A stretch of DNA of 64,000 bases from Brevipalpus yothersi (GCA_003956705.1 QZCP01000767.1:74205-138204); one strand, 5' to 3'; shown: positions 50,365-64,000, counted from the first letter of the stretch. The notes: generated from the sequence alone by a model not told the origin. Numbers and translations: made by a program.

Positions 50365-53300
50365 CTTAGTCTTCATAGTCGATAATGTGTATATGTGTAA
50401 GACATTCACACACATGGCCAAAAGTCACATGTAATAGTGTCTCGAGATGACGTTTTGGATAGGCTAATAAGATTAGAGATTGTGAATGAATGAGATGATG
50501 TAACGGTATGTATGTGAGAAAAAGTGGCCAAAATGAGAGAGAGAGAGAAAGGGAAAATCTTATGGAAGAGAATATTGTACTATGGATGCTGATATATGAT
50601 AAACATCTGATGTGTTTGTGTGTACATGTAATACTTTGGCTCCGATAATATACTTTAGTGGATGATATGAGAGAGGAAAGACTCTTCAGTATTGAGATCC
50701 ATTTCTTGAGGCAACATATTCTACCACCTCAATCCATGTCAGAATGTGTATACCATGTATATATACATAACAAGACCTTCATCAGCATGATATTATCTGG
50801 ATGAGAACGGATTTGATCATGTCGAAAGAGAGAGAGAAGATAATATTCACATGAGGTGAAGTGGATGAGGATGCTGTGCTTGGACGAGGGAAAGAGGAAT
50901 GAAACCGGTGAAAAGTACAGAACGAATATGGTCATGTTAATGTTATCCCAAAGAGAGAGAAAAAGAGAGAGATGAAGTTAAGTACATGATTGCTAGTTGA
51001 GATGTTAGAAACGAAAAGCGAGAGAAAATGATTTGATGTGAGAAGAGTATCAATGACCATACGCTTTTTGGGCTTGAATACGATGTTGTATACAAACTCA
51101 AGAGATGACTTGATGGAAATGGGATGCAAGATGAGATGAGACGCTGAGAGTTTCATCCTCTTCTTATTCAAGGATCCATGCTTATGCATGCACACACAAT
51201 TCATATATACTCTACTTTTGGAGAGAGAGTAAGAGGAAAACGAAAATCTAACAAACATCTCAACGAGCTTTTGGAGAACCCTGATTATAATGAGAAGGAT
51301 GATCATGATGATCATGATAATTTTGCTCTCTCATCCTCAAATCTCATCACTTCACATACTCACTTTTGACTCACCATGATTCTCTTTCTTCTCACTCATT
51401 TTCTTCTTCCATCCCTCATCATCTGGTCCAGCTTCCTTTTCATCTCATGTTTATTCAACATTTCAGATTCTCACATCTCTAGCCAGCCACATCTTAACTC
51501 ATCCCTGACGTGTACACATTCATATGTACATCCTCATGAAATAAGGAGTGAGCCAAGGAAGAGAGAGAGAAAAGGCGATAAAATTTGGCGCCTACTTGAA
51601 TATGAAATGAGCCTTTCTTCCGGAATTGATGATTAGGATAATCAATCAGTAAGTGATCTTTCTCTTCTCTCTCTCTCTTTTCTCAATTTGACCGAACTGT
51701 GGTGCGTCAATGGGAAACAAATTCTGTGTATAGTGGAAATCAGAATCAGAAACCAAATTATCATTTCATTTCCTAGCCATAACAACTTCAATCGTGGATA
51801 TGTGATCATAAATCAAAGTGAAATCTAAGGAAGTAGGAATATTGGCAAAAAAAGTCTCAAAGAAAATGCCACAGAGCCTATGGACATTTCTTCCCTGCAG
51901 GATATAAGATATGAAATTTGAATTCATTCGAATAACAATGTATCTTCCAATGATGCTGGCATCATGAATTTTGCCGTTAGATAGCAAGGACAATGTTTAA
52001 TGGGAAAGGTGAATAAGTGAGTTGATGTTAAGCAATAAATCGGTAAGATTCATGGATTATACTGAACAGATAATTCAGTATTCCTTTGACTAGTTATGGG
52101 TGAACAATTGGAGAGAGAATAAACATGAGAATCCATTGAGGTCGTGAATTATGAATAAGCAATGGTAAGCAAAGTATTGGAATCTTGTCATTCATGAGAA
52201 ATTATCATGAATCTTGTATCCCTCCCTCTTCATGTTCCAATTCTTGATTGAACATTCCTTCTTTCTCTGTCTCTCTCACCAGTTTCAGTGACTGACCATT
52301 TCTCTTATTCATTTTCTCTTTCTCCCACACCATAAATAAACGAATCACACCAAAATGGAATATATTTTCCCTAACAAGTGGTCCAAAATCCACGCTCGTT
52401 ATCAACTGATGAAGAACAAGAACTTGGGAATCATAGCAGAAACTCTTTTCCTCCTAATTCAACTAACTCATCATATATATATATATATCTCAGTAACGCT
52501 TTCATAAACAGCATCCTAAACTGAATCCAGATTATGGATGGGCGATGAATAAGTCGGGGTGAGAATGTGTGTCTGTATGGATAGCAATTTGTACTGATTT
52601 GAGCGAGCAAAAGTGCATGAGAGATGATGCGAGAGAGAGCAAATCAAAGAGAGAGAGACTCGGTGAACAATCATACAAGGAGAATAAGATAAGAGAGAGA
52701 GAGAACGGATGAGGAATGGTAAATGGAAGGGGTAAATGAGAAAGAGCATGATGATGAGATGATAGGGTTGGATGAAAAGAAGATGATTGCTGGCCGTCGT
52801 TTGCCTGAATCACTCTCACACTGGTCATCCTGTCCACTAACTAGGCATCACTTATGAGTGGATACTGAGGATGGCCGAGCGTGATGATGTTTGGAAAAGC
52901 GTTTCGGGAAAAAGTTAGCCAGATTTGGTGATGAGAGGGAGAGAGAGAAAAGTTGATGAGTGATGGGAAAGAAGAGAGAGAGAGAGAGAGAGCAAGAGAA
53001 AGAAAGATAGAAAATGAGTGGAAAGGGTTACTGCTCAATGAACCGAAATGAACGGATGAGATTGTGAGAAGGAAGAAGAAAGGGAGAGAGAGAGAGAATT
53101 CTGATTATCGGTCTCTCCTGCTTGCCTATTCCTCTGAAATTTTCTTTCTCTTTCTCTATCCTTCAACTGGCATACTGACCACCGTCCAGTTATGCTGGTT
53201 AAATTAGAAATCATATCCATTCATGGCAAGTGAGTGAAGAGAAAGAGAGAGATGGAAGATGAGAGAGAGAGAAAATCATGAAAGATAGAAATGAGTAAAC

Positions 53301-53487
53301 GAAATGCTTATACAAGTTGTGTGTGAGTGAAAATGGCCTCTAATGAATGGCTTGCTAAAGGGAATGCATAAAGCCTGAAATTGAAGATTAATCTATTCTC
53401 ATCACTTTCTTCATCAGCATCCCTCTCTCTCTCCTTCCGTCACATCTTTTATTTCTCTCCCTCTTTTTCTCTTCTCATCATACTTCT

Positions 53488-53489
<2 letters not shown>

Positions 53490-53546
<57 letters not shown>
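53490..53546. repeat. (CT)n microsatellite
   Basis: A pure CT run within a pyrimidine-rich stretch of about 300 bases (53390-53690). Confidence 0.95.
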
Positions 53547-53549
<3 letters not shown>

Positions 53550-54232
53550 TACTCTTGATCAACCTTTGTCCTTCTCATCATCTTTTGCTCTCTCACACAC
53601 AATCATTATCAGCAATATTTTCACTCACTTCTCTCTTTTCTCTTTCTCTCTCCCTCCTCCACAATCTTTGCTCATATTCCGATTGATTTTCATGTCTCAT
53701 CATGTCCATTCTTTTCTTTTCCATGTCGACATTTCACATAGATTTATAGGCAAATATCGGAACAATCTTGTAACTTGATGTATATATATATATATAAATG
53801 CCCCGGAAAAAGTTATCAATTTCTGTGATCACACTTTTGTGGGTGTCTCTACCATTTCTCAGAATAACCTGAAGGAATACAGAATCACAATTGGAAGAAC
53901 GAAGATCCCGAAGGATGCTGATTTGATTGGAACAATACAAAAAAGTGGCCCAGAATACTTCATTTTTCTTTTCAACTCCCACTTCCCTCAGCTCAACATC
54001 TCTTCCAACTACTCATTCATTCTACTCTCCTCTCTCTCTCTCTCTCTTCCAATTATAATGTTCCCATGGCTAGTCAGTTGCTGCAAGAGAGAGTAAATTA
54101 AACTTTTTTGGGTTCCCATTGGTCTAATAAAGCTTTGCCAGGGCCAAAAACAGTATCTACTATGTGTCCTTCTTTAGACTAAAAAGATGAAGTGAAGAAT
54201 ATACTCTCTGTAAGCAAGAATGGTATTGCGTA

Positions 54233-54238
<6 letters not shown>

Positions 54239-54281
<43 letters not shown>
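54239..54281. repeat. (GA)n microsatellite
   Basis: A pure GA run, ending about 10 bases before a GGATGCTG octamer at 54292. Confidence 0.95.
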
Positions 54282-57200
54282 AAATGTGGATGGATGCTGT
54301 GGATTCTTTTTCTTTTCCTTGCTTCCTTTCTCTGAGCATAGGAAAATGAAATGAAATGAGATGAGTTCAGCATCACTTTGGAATGGAGAAAAAGATAGAG
54401 GGATGGAAAAAGATGGCGTTCTAACTAGGAAAAAGAATTCAGTCAAGTGAGAAGTTGCTAGCTAAAAAAAAGTAGAGTGAAAGTGAATGGGAAAAATAAG
54501 AGAAAAAGAAAGAAAGAGAGAAAGAGAGAGGGAGAGAGTAGATAGAAAAAGGTGAAAGATGTGGTGTAGAAGCAAATGAAAATGGAACTTAGAAGAACAA
54601 GAGAAGATGACAAAAGAGTGAGAGAGAGAGAGAGAGAAAGAAAATTCAAGCAAAAGTAGGAAGAGAGTGAAACGAAAGAAGAAGATGCGGATGAAGATGA
54701 GATATATCCACTAGAGGAGTAGCAGATGTAGGAGCAATTTTTCTTCTAGTTTTAAGAATATCCCCTGAGAGAGTGAGAGAATGAACGAGTGACCAGAATC
54801 AACCAAACAGAGAATGTATGTGTGTGTGTGAGAAAGAAAAGTAGAAGAAGATTGGATGGTGAACGAAAAAGTTTTTCAGTGAGATGATGGAGAGTAAAAG
54901 GTTTTATCCCAAATCGTTCTAATAACAGATTTAAGATTTGACTTTTTGAGAATAATGTAGTTGAGAAAGATATAGAGAATGGGAGAGAAAGAGAAAGAGA
55001 GAGAGAGAGCAAAAAAAAAAATCCAATTTCATCGTAACTTTAAAAGTTATCTCCATCAATCCGGGATGTTTCTGTTTGGTATAAAATTCGTCTTGTATTG
55101 CAACTACCAGTGTTTTTCTTTCTATCCTGTTCGGATTGAGTTTAGGCTTTCTGATCATCATTCACCATCATGATCCTTCCATCTTTCAAAAGGATTCTCT
55201 CTCTTCATCTTCTCATGCTTCTCTCTCTCTCTCTCTCTTTACTCCCAGCTCAAGCTCAATTCAAAAAAGGAATCTCTCACTTTGTATCCGTATATATAGC
55301 CGTATGGTGCCTTCTGGGTCCTAATAGTAATAGTACTTGGTACACATGCACAGCATTTTATTCCTCGCAAACATGGTAACTACATGAACTCAAAAGTGGT
55401 TGGTGAAAATGTTGAAAAAAGTGGGAGGAGAGAAGAAGAATGATTGGAATAAAGAGTGTGGCTTGACTAATAATGCATCAGTTGAGGAGGCTGGGATAAA
55501 GTAGGATAAAAGAGTACAAAATTGAGATCGAGAGAGCATCGAAAACTTGGAAGTAAAAGTTTGTAGATAAAGAATTGACTTGGGAAAACAATTCTTTCGT
55601 GCTCATTTACCATGAAAATATTGCCTTATATATATTGGGAACATTATCATGGAGAGAGTCAAAATTCTTTTCCATCATGAGTATTCTTTCACTTATATTC
55701 CTTGATGACCTCAACTGGACTCAGCGAAAAATTTTTTTCTCTCTCCTGATTTTTCTTTCATATACTACTTTGGTTTACATTTTTTAAGCTTCAAGATTGT
55801 TTGTTTACTTGATCAATAGGAGGTCACGTTTTTTTGCTAATCAAATTCTATCGAGCCGAATCAGCATCCATTCATGTGGAAATTATTCTCCTTAGCTCTC
55901 CCTTCTCATCTAATTCCATCTAAATTCAGCTCACTGATTGATGCATATAGAATTTTTTAGATATATATATATCTTGATATATCTATCATTTCTAACGGTT
56001 CCACTCTGAATCCAATCAGCATTCTCCAATACCAACTTAATCAACTTCATGCTCTCACTGTCCCGATTGGAATACTTAGAATTCAGGCACGATTTCGTCA
56101 AGAATATGAGTTTGATGTATTAGATTGAGAATTAAATGAAAAATTTTTCCCTTTTCGATTTTTTAGCGAAACAGTATCACATCTTTTCATTTAGTTCATT
56201 TGATCTTTTGCTTTTCTTTTTCTACAATTTTTCGAGAAACAAGTGAACAAGAAGTTTATCGATAATCGGTAACACCGGGCAAATGCTCGAAGTCTTATTC
56301 TTGGAAACCTGTAAAATGAGGGCAAGCAAATGGTGAATAAGTGAAAAAAATACCCAAGAAAATCCAATAGTTTTTTGTAGGTGCATTTGAAAACTGCTCT
56401 CAAATGTGTTATTCCCACTTATTTCCAGCTCCCTTAGTATCAGTTTGGGAGACATTTGAAAGCAAATAAATGGGATGCTGGAGCAAGTGGATAGAGAGGA
56501 GAGAGAGAGAGAGAGAGGCAAAAAGTGGAATTTGGCAAACGCCAAAGAAAGAAGACTGAGTATGATGTTTTACAGAATAAATCAAGCCACTTCAAACAAG
56601 CTTAATGTACTGTATTTATGATTAGAAATGGCCGTTCATATATATTCCAATGATATTACAGAATAGAAGAGAGAAAGAGAGAGAGAGAGAAGTGAGGATG
56701 GAATAGAAAGAGAACAAATCAAAAAGAGAGCGATTGGATGAGTGGGCATGATTTTGTTGATGAAAGCAGACGGAGAATATTTTCTCATTTACAATCATCT
56801 CAGCTTCTCTCTCTCTTCTCCTTCTTTTCCTAGCTTTTTCTATGCGCATTTCAGTTTGTATTGGAGGGTTCTGTTAAATATTGAAAATGGTGATATCTTG
56901 TCAGTGAAAGAGAAGAGAGCCAGTCACAAGTCAAGTAAGCTGAGATGTGGCCAGCCTGGGGTGAAGAGAGAGAGAGAGAGAGAGATGCTGAGAGAGGAGA
57001 AGATGAGATGAGAAACTTAAGAAAGGTGAATTGACGCGTGGAGATTGTTTGATGATAGAAAAAGAAAGAGAGAAAGAGAGAGAGAAAGTGACTGTCTTGT
57101 GAGTGAGAAAAAAAGAAGAGAAAAAGAAAAGCAAAGATGATAAAAATGATGAGCATTGTGCATTCAGTTATTCTCTTCAGTCCTTTATCGTTCTTATTTC

Positions 57201-58101
57201 TCTCTTTCTCTTTTCTTATTCTTCTCGTTTTCCATTCCCTCTGTCCACTCGAGTGTACAAACCCTATAGCTTAGAATATACAGCTCTTTATACAAAGTTC
57301 TTCCAAGATATTCCAGTCATTTACAGGGAAACATGGAGATAGACTTTCCTTTTCATTTCTTATTCTCACTCTTCCATCCCCATCATCTCCATCCTCCTCC
57401 TTCTTCTTCTCTCTTCTCTCTCTCCTGTCATCCCCTCTTTCTCTCTTTCCTCCGGAATATATTTCAGAGAACATGAGTATGTACATGTCCAGTGCACATT
57501 GTTACTTGTACAGGTTGATAGCAATGGTGATGATGGCAATTTCAAGAGAGAACGAAAGAAAGAAATGTATTTATATACAGTAGAGGACATGTAAAGAAAT
57601 TTTCTCTCTTTCTTTCTCTCTCATTGCAATTGGAAATAAGATAAAATGCTGCAAAGACAATATACGAAAAGTAGCGTGAAAAAAGTGATGAGAGGAGGAG
57701 AAAAAGTAAAGATTGTGACTCTCTCCTCTCTCAACTATGTCCAAATTACATACACACACACAGACTCACATTTTTAAGGCAAACGAAGTAGACACATCTT
57801 CGGAAAAAATAATGGTTAGAAGATGACAAAACAAGAATACAGAGGAGAGAGAAAGAAGAGATGAAAAACAATTGGAATAGATGAGAAGCCAGAGGCTGCG
57901 CTCGACATGAAGCCAAGAAATGAATGAGAAGAAGTAAGAAGATGAAGAAAGAGAAAGAAGAAATAAAAGCTGTAACTGTAATAGAAAATCTGTTATGGAA
58001 TATACTTTGTATAGTTTCAGGGTTGAGAAAAAGAGGGAAAAGAGGGAGAAAAAATCGATAGGTTTGCAACTAATGTATCAAGGAGGGGGAGAGATTGTAG
58101 A

Positions 58102-58107
<6 letters not shown>

Positions 58108-58154
<47 letters not shown>
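58108..58154. repeat. (GA)n microsatellite
   Basis: A pure GA run. Confidence 0.95.
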
Positions 58155-58157
<3 letters not shown>

Positions 58158-58859
58158 TGCTGTTTCCTTTTTGTAGCTCTCTTCACTAGCAAATGATGAA
58201 GATGAAGATAGATTCAAATAGACCAACAAATGGACAGTGGATTGCACTCAAGTAGAGAGCCTAAAAAACTTACTGGTCATTGCATCTTTGCTTAGCAAAC
58301 ATACTAACTCCAAAGGCAAAGTGAGTAGAGAGAGAGAGAGAAAAGTAAAAAGAATGAGAGAGAATGATTTTGGATGCTGATTTCGCTATTTACTGAATTC
58401 TTTCATCTTCATCACTGAACGCTAATATTCTGGATGAAGAAAAAATGCTTCAAGTCTTCTCCTTCTTTTTCTTCTTTTATTCCTTCTGCTATCTACTATT
58501 CTCACTCACTCGCTTACTTGTTTGTGTTAGGGAAAAAATTTATCCTCCTTCCTTCATCTCTCTCCTCCCTCTTCTAGTTTGCCTAAATTTGATGTCCACT
58601 AAATTGGACAAATTGATGACCAAAGAAGAGAAGAAGAAGTAAAAGAAGAAAGATTTCCAAGAAGCAAAAAAGGTTTCCTCAAGAAGCTGCATAGTACAGT
58701 GAGTTGATGTGTTCACTTCATTTGCTTTGACTTCATTTTCTCATCTTTTTCATACGAAACACAATTTATGATAATGAGAACAAATCAGAATAATCAAATG
58801 GTCACCATTGATGATAAAATCTAGTCACCCGAAATGGATGCTGAGACTTTCTGAATGTC

Positions 58860-58895
58860 CAGCAGCAGCAGCAGCAGCAGCAACAACAACAACAA
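58860..58895 (+). repeat. CAG/CAA tract, 12 Gln codons if translated
   Basis: Seven CAG and five CAA units lie directly after TTTCTGAATGTC. The frame is open for about 37 codons (from after TGA at 58843 to TAA near 58965), and the sequence just before resembles a splice acceptor. No other coding support was found. Confidence 0.85.
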
Positions 58896-61800
58896 TCAAC
58901 TGTCCAGACAGTTCATGAAGTTCAATCCAATACATGCACCATACTTGAAAAAGGGAGAGAGAGATAATGAAAACAAATTCAGTTAACATATTCATCCTTC
59001 TTCATCTCATACTGTATCTCTCATCTTACATTACAATATTCATTCATCACAAACATACACACGAATCATTTGCAACATGAAATGGAAACTCATACTTACA
59101 CAACTATTAAGGATGCTTGACCGTTTGCATGATGTGAACAAGAGGTCATTAGTTTGCCTTGGAAAACTTAATATCAGTCTCTCTCTCTCTCTTACTGTAA
59201 TACTTTTCTTCCTATTCCAAATACACAATCTCTTGCTCTCTCTTTCTCTTCCGTTTCCATGAAACAAGACTGATAATCGAGCACATTAAGGCAAGATTTT
59301 GAGTGGGTTACAAACAGAGAAAGTAATCAACGACAAGCCAAAAGAGAGAAAGAGAGGAAAAGACATTCATACATAGTAATGTCATACATCTTCATGGTCT
59401 TCCGTGTAAAGTGGCTTGTAAATACTTCTTGTAGTGCTGGAAAAATAAGTAAGGAATAGATCTTGGTGGACACTAATTTATTCTACTTATTGGGTGTAAT
59501 TTATCTCTTGATGATACAAAATTAGCTAATGATTTGGGTAACCCTAAATGTTTTCCCGGCATATGTGCATCCGTAATACACCTTGACATTCGATTGGGTT
59601 AATGTATTTAGATGATGTATATGATGTATATGAGCGGTAAAAATAAAACTCAATAAAGTAAGTAAAGAAATGAATAAGATCAGAGAGAAGAGATGGAAAA
59701 AAAGGATCATCTTTGGTTAACCGGATGAAATGAGAAGACATGTAAGAAGGGACGAAGAGATGGTGAAGACCAAAGATATCATGTAATGATCGCTATCATG
59801 ATAAGATGTTGGTCTGATAGTAGAGAGAATGAACATCGATTTTATCCCAAAGAGAGAGAGAGAGACTGAGATGAGGAAAGAATGCAATACATAAAATAGC
59901 TGAGAAAAGACTCACTAGCCAGTCGAAAGGCTATGTGTTGAAAGGATAAATTGGGTTAGTGTTTAATTGACGAGAAAGTAATCTTGTCCTTAAATCTGAT
60001 ACCTTCTCTCTCTCATCCACTTTCTTACACTTTCTCTTTCTCTCTCTCCTTCTTTCTTCTTCCTTTTTCACCCCATTATTCTCACCCAACTTCATTGCTT
60101 TTTATTGCACAAACTGTATCACTGTATTGGCCTTCAAATACCTTACATCTGAGAGAGGATAATTGACTTTTAATCTGAAGGTTCATTGCCTGCTTAGATG
60201 GTTTCTTTCTTTCTCACTATTCACTTTCGTCTCTCTCTCTCTCTCTCTCTTTCTCTTGCTTTCATCTTACAGCCTCCAAGATTCTCATGGACAGTGAACA
60301 CATATTTCTCATGGAAGTATGAGAAAGAGAGAAAGAGAGAGAGAGAGAGAAAGCAAAAGTGGAGAGAAAAGAGAAAAAAGTGAACAAGACAGACTTAGAT
60401 CGGTTGAACTGGTTGAATGAGTGTGATCTCGGAAACACCATCATCATCAAGCTAACTATGATAAAAGAAGAAGAAGAAGAAGAAGAAGAGTGTAGCTAGA
60501 TGAAGATAGTCCATTGATTCTTTCAAGTAGTAGTAACACTTATCCAATAGTAAAGAGAAAAGAGCGCAAAAAGAGACGTTAACTTGGTGCTGGACCTACC
60601 ATCAGACACCTTCATCTTCACTCCCCCCTCTCTCTCTCTTTCTCTCTCTCGTCTTACTTCTAGCATCTCAAGAATTCTCATCATTAAACATCACAGTGAT
60701 ATGATGAAGATGATAAAAAATAAAGCCCATAAGGAATTGCATGTTGCAATATATGTATCATGATTCTAGCTGTGGATCAAGATGGTGACCACTGAATGTT
60801 ATCCCTTTAAATTTTGTCACTTAAGGAGCTAAATTTGACATGATTTAATATATGCATGAATTGATAATTAGGGTAAACGTATCATGATAATTGCACCACA
60901 AGATTTTACTTGAATGCGATGATCAACAAACACTTGATTACTGTTTTTACAATTCATTAAACACACTTTAAACACATGTCATCAGTGGTGATGATCAGAG
61001 TGGGTAGTGATTGTAGGGTGTTTAAGTATATATGTTGGAAGCATCAATGAAGAGAGAAAGAGGAAAGAAAAAGAAAAGTTATGTATAAAAAGCAATAAAA
61101 ATGACCAGTTTAATGGCCTCAAGGCTATTCAGTGAATTTTTGGTGCCAAAAAGAAGAAGAAGAAAAAAGAAGAAAAAGAATATGCTCAACATTAACCAAA
61201 AGAGATGTTCCCCTTAAATGATTCTTTCCTGTATAGCTTATACATTCAAACATACGCACAGGAAAGAAGGCAAAATGTTAACATAGGAAAAGAAGGGGAA
61301 ATGATGATGATGCTACAGTGTTCAGGATTGGTTGAGGATATACACACACAAAAAAAACTTTCTCAATTCTCATGAATATTTCAATTGAACGATGGGGCTC
61401 AAAAGGGGAGTGAGAAAAAGGAGTGAGAGGAGGGTTTAAAGTGAAAAGAGTAGGAGGAGACAAAGTGTTATCGATGATCATCATCTGTATTCGCTCGGAT
61501 GCGGATGTGGAAAAGTATTTGAAAAAAAGTGTGAAAAAAGATTCAAATGCCTTCTGTGTCTGTATATGTGTGGGTTATTCAGTTGGGTTGTAGTAGTGGT
61601 AGGAAATCCAATGGAAAAAGTGGGGAGGGTAAAAGTAAGGCCTATGGATGCCTTGAAGCGGGAAACATTTGAAAATGACAAAAAACACAACTAGAAGAGA
61701 GAGAGAGAGAGAGAGAAAATGTACTAAAGCAAAAAAAAGTGAAGCAAAGAGGGTGGAAGGAGAAGTGTTGACATTTTGAAGAGGCTATCAGTCTTGGATG

Positions 61801-62650
61801 ACAAGGCCTGAAATTTAATAAAATGTGATTCAAATCACATTTGAAAAGTGAATGTGTATGTATACATGTGCAAAGCAAAGCAAAAGAGAGGGAGAAAAAG
61901 AAAAAGAAAACATTTAATTATGAGTTGATGTGGATGCTGTGAGGATAGACAGAGCAAGCAAAATTGAGAGAATGTGTATGTGTGTATGTGAGTGTGAGAG
62001 AGAGAGGATAAAATTTAACGGAAAGTGAGTGACTTAAGCTTCATAAAAGCGTAGTTGCCCTTTGGTCTTGTTTATAATGGCTTAAAAATTGTTCAAAAAA
62101 GCGCGTGTATATGGGCCATGATTGTTGTGCATTGGCTTTTAACACCAATTCGAATGGAGGCTGTATGTGTGTGTGTATGTGTATGTGTGAAGAGTCAGTA
62201 AGTAGAGAGCAGATTCAAGAAAAAAGTAGTAGTAAAAGTAACAATTCATGTTACGCATAGAACTTGAATGTCATAAAAGGCATCTTTCAATCCCCTCCCC
62301 CACTCTCTGTGGGCTAAAATTCAACTTTCAACATGGGAATACTGTGAAAGAGTGATACAAATAAAATACTTTAAAGTTTACAAGATTCCCTCCCCATTTT
62401 TAACATAGGCTCCAGTGGGCCACGCTTTATCCATGTTAATGTTCCCTCCAAAGACATTCATGCATGTATGTGTGTGTGTGTATTTGGTATCAATTCCCTC
62501 TTCTCTCTTCATCCTACTTTCCATTGAGAGAGAGAGATAGAGAAACTATTTTGTGGTACAATTCATGTCCATCAGAAATGTTCATTGCTTCAGACAGACA
62601 GATGAAGAAAGAGAGAGAAAAAGTTGTGATGCTGAAAGTTGAATAGAATC

Positions 62651-62654
<4 letters not shown>

Positions 62655-62721
<67 letters not shown>
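62655..62721. repeat. (GA)n microsatellite
   Basis: A pure GA run of about 67 bases, the longest uninterrupted one in the window apart from the gap-containing tract at 33.7 kb. Confidence 0.96.
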
Positions 62722-62722
<1 letters not shown>

Positions 62723-63028
62723 AATGTGTGACTCTTGATTCTTATTTCTTCTTCCTCCTCTCCTTATTCTATGTTCCAAAATCTTTTTTTCGTGATCAAG
62801 CATTTCAATTGCCCTTCGGTCAGTTGTAGGAGGCAGGAAGAGAGAGAGAAAGGCCCAAAAAGTTGGCATAAGATATACAGTGTTAGTGAAAATGTCAGAA
62901 ATGAGAGAATAAACAAGCCCAAATGGGCATCAGTATTTGCTATGAGGTCAAAATAGATGAAAAAAATAGGCTTCCATAGGAATGGGAAAGTCATTCACTT
63001 GAATTTGCCAGTGATGAGGAGGAGAATT

Positions 63029-63059
<31 letters not shown>

Positions 63060-64000
63060 CTCTCTCTCTTCTCCATCTCTCTCACACTCTTAGTTAAACT
63101 CAATTGGTATTCTTTGAGATGCTCATCGATGGTGTAGGCCTAAGCAAGCAGTTACTTTAAATTCAAAGCATCAGCCAACTGCTCAGGATAAGAACCTTTT
63201 TGGGGGGTGGTAAAAGATGCAGGAGAAAGAGCCACTACAGTAGTACATACAATCAAATATACACACTTTTTTTCGCCTTCTCATCACTGCAGCATCTTCC
63301 TCGAATAGCTTTCCTTTTCTCTCTCTCTCGCTTTCCTATTCCTTCATCCATATACATTGGCTCTTCCTAGACTCGTTAAATTGTACTATTTCCACAAGCT
63401 TCATCTGCCATTGATTGAGTTTAATTTTCAGTACGAGTGTACATTGGAGAGAGGAACTTCCATATTGCCTCACTTTTTCATTCCCACCCACAGGCTTCCA
63501 ATGGATGCATTATACTTCTCTAGATACACTATTTGGTCAGTTTCTCCCTCTTCTCTCCAATTCATCTCTCTCTCCCTTTTTCCCACTTTTTTGTCCAATT
63601 TCTAGCTTCTCATCTTTCTCTCCTCATCCCAATAGATAATGGAAGTATTCAGTATTCTATCGGTCCACTGATCATTCAGCAATCTTGTTTGGTGGCGATA
63701 TTTTCACCCAAAAATTTTTTCCTCTCTCTCACTCTCTTTTCCCATCTCCAGTTGCACTTTTTTTCGGTAGCATCTTGAATCATTTATGAGTCTCACAATC
63801 AGTATTTCAAATCAACTCGATTCAAACTTGATTCCAATATCGTTTTCACTTGCTTTCGCTCTTTCTCTCCCGCATCACTTTATCACCATCATTCCTCGGA
63901 TCATCTCACTCTTATTTCACTTCGCCCACCTTCATCTTTCTCCCTCCCCCTTCACTTCAATGCATTCCATTTTGTTTCTTTTCTTTTCTTATCTGTTTTC

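Larger units (their letters stand above)
43381..64000. other. Non-coding region, distal part
   Basis: No gene was recognised over 20.6 kb. It holds the densest set of GGATGCTG octamers, many GA/CT tracts, AT dinucleotide runs (about 52477, 53782 and 55964), the hairpin pair at 50.3 kb, the CAG/CAA tract at 58.9 kb and an (AGA)n run at about 60464-60489. Predicted short peptides are mostly Leu/Ser or Arg/Glu repeats from the microsatellites. Confidence 0.55.

Noticed and set aside
60100..60125. TATTGCAC word, similar to the miR-92 family seed
   Set aside because: Only the seed matches, and no precursor hairpin of suitable length was seen around it.
61821..61842. Short perfect hairpin (AAATGTGATT and its complement)
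   Set aside because: A 10-bp stem with a two-base loop in AT-rich DNA is not remarkable by itself.
1..64000. Bacterial-type features, CRISPR arrays, complete transposons or viral genes
   Set aside because: No operon-like frames, direct-repeat arrays with spacers, transposase or reverse transcriptase motifs, or terminal repeats were seen.

Overview
The window is eukaryotic nuclear DNA. It has spliced genes with GT-AG introns, AT-rich intergenic DNA and very many (GA)n/(CT)n microsatellites. The encoded POU class 2 proteins resemble nubbin/Pdm of arthropods, so an arthropod is the most likely source. A chelicerate or mite is possible, but the sequence does not settle this.

Only two genes can be supported. 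They are paralogous POU class 2 (Oct-1/nubbin/Pdm type) transcription factor genes arranged tail to tail. Copy A is on the + strand with recognisable coding exons from 13298 to 18733. Copy B is on the - strand from 24865 down to 20696. Their stop codons are 1,962 bp apart. Both carry the same ordered exons: an acidic Ser/Asp exon, an Asn/Ser-rich exon ending in an Ala run, two short Gln-rich exons, a long Asn/Ser-rich exon ending inside the POU-specific domain, and a last exon with the rest of the POU-specific domain, the POU homeodomain and a divergent tail. Five intron positions and phases match, so this is an inverted duplication of an intron-containing gene. The 5' ends (start codons, promoters) were not found for either copy.

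The strongest result is a mosaic of divergence between the copies. A 278-bp homeodomain block is 277/278 identical and a 408/426-bp block upstream of the POU domain is nearly identical (including 202 identical bases in a row). The sequence between them, which encodes the same conserved domain, has about 30 differences in 134 bp and unrelated introns. This is the expected footprint of patchy gene conversion between inverted paralogues, unless it is an assembly artefact.

The remaining DNA (1-13297, 18734-20695, 24866-64000) contains no gene I can defend. It holds microsatellites, one 115-bp assembly gap inside a (CT)n tract, a CpG-containing GC-richer island near 43 kb, two adjacent perfect hairpins near 50.3 kb, a CAG/CAA tract at 58.9 kb, and a dispersed octamer GGATGCTG/CAGCATCC that occurs far more often than expected. 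Such long non-coding flanks are usual for developmental transcription factor loci and may hold enhancers and distant 5' exons.
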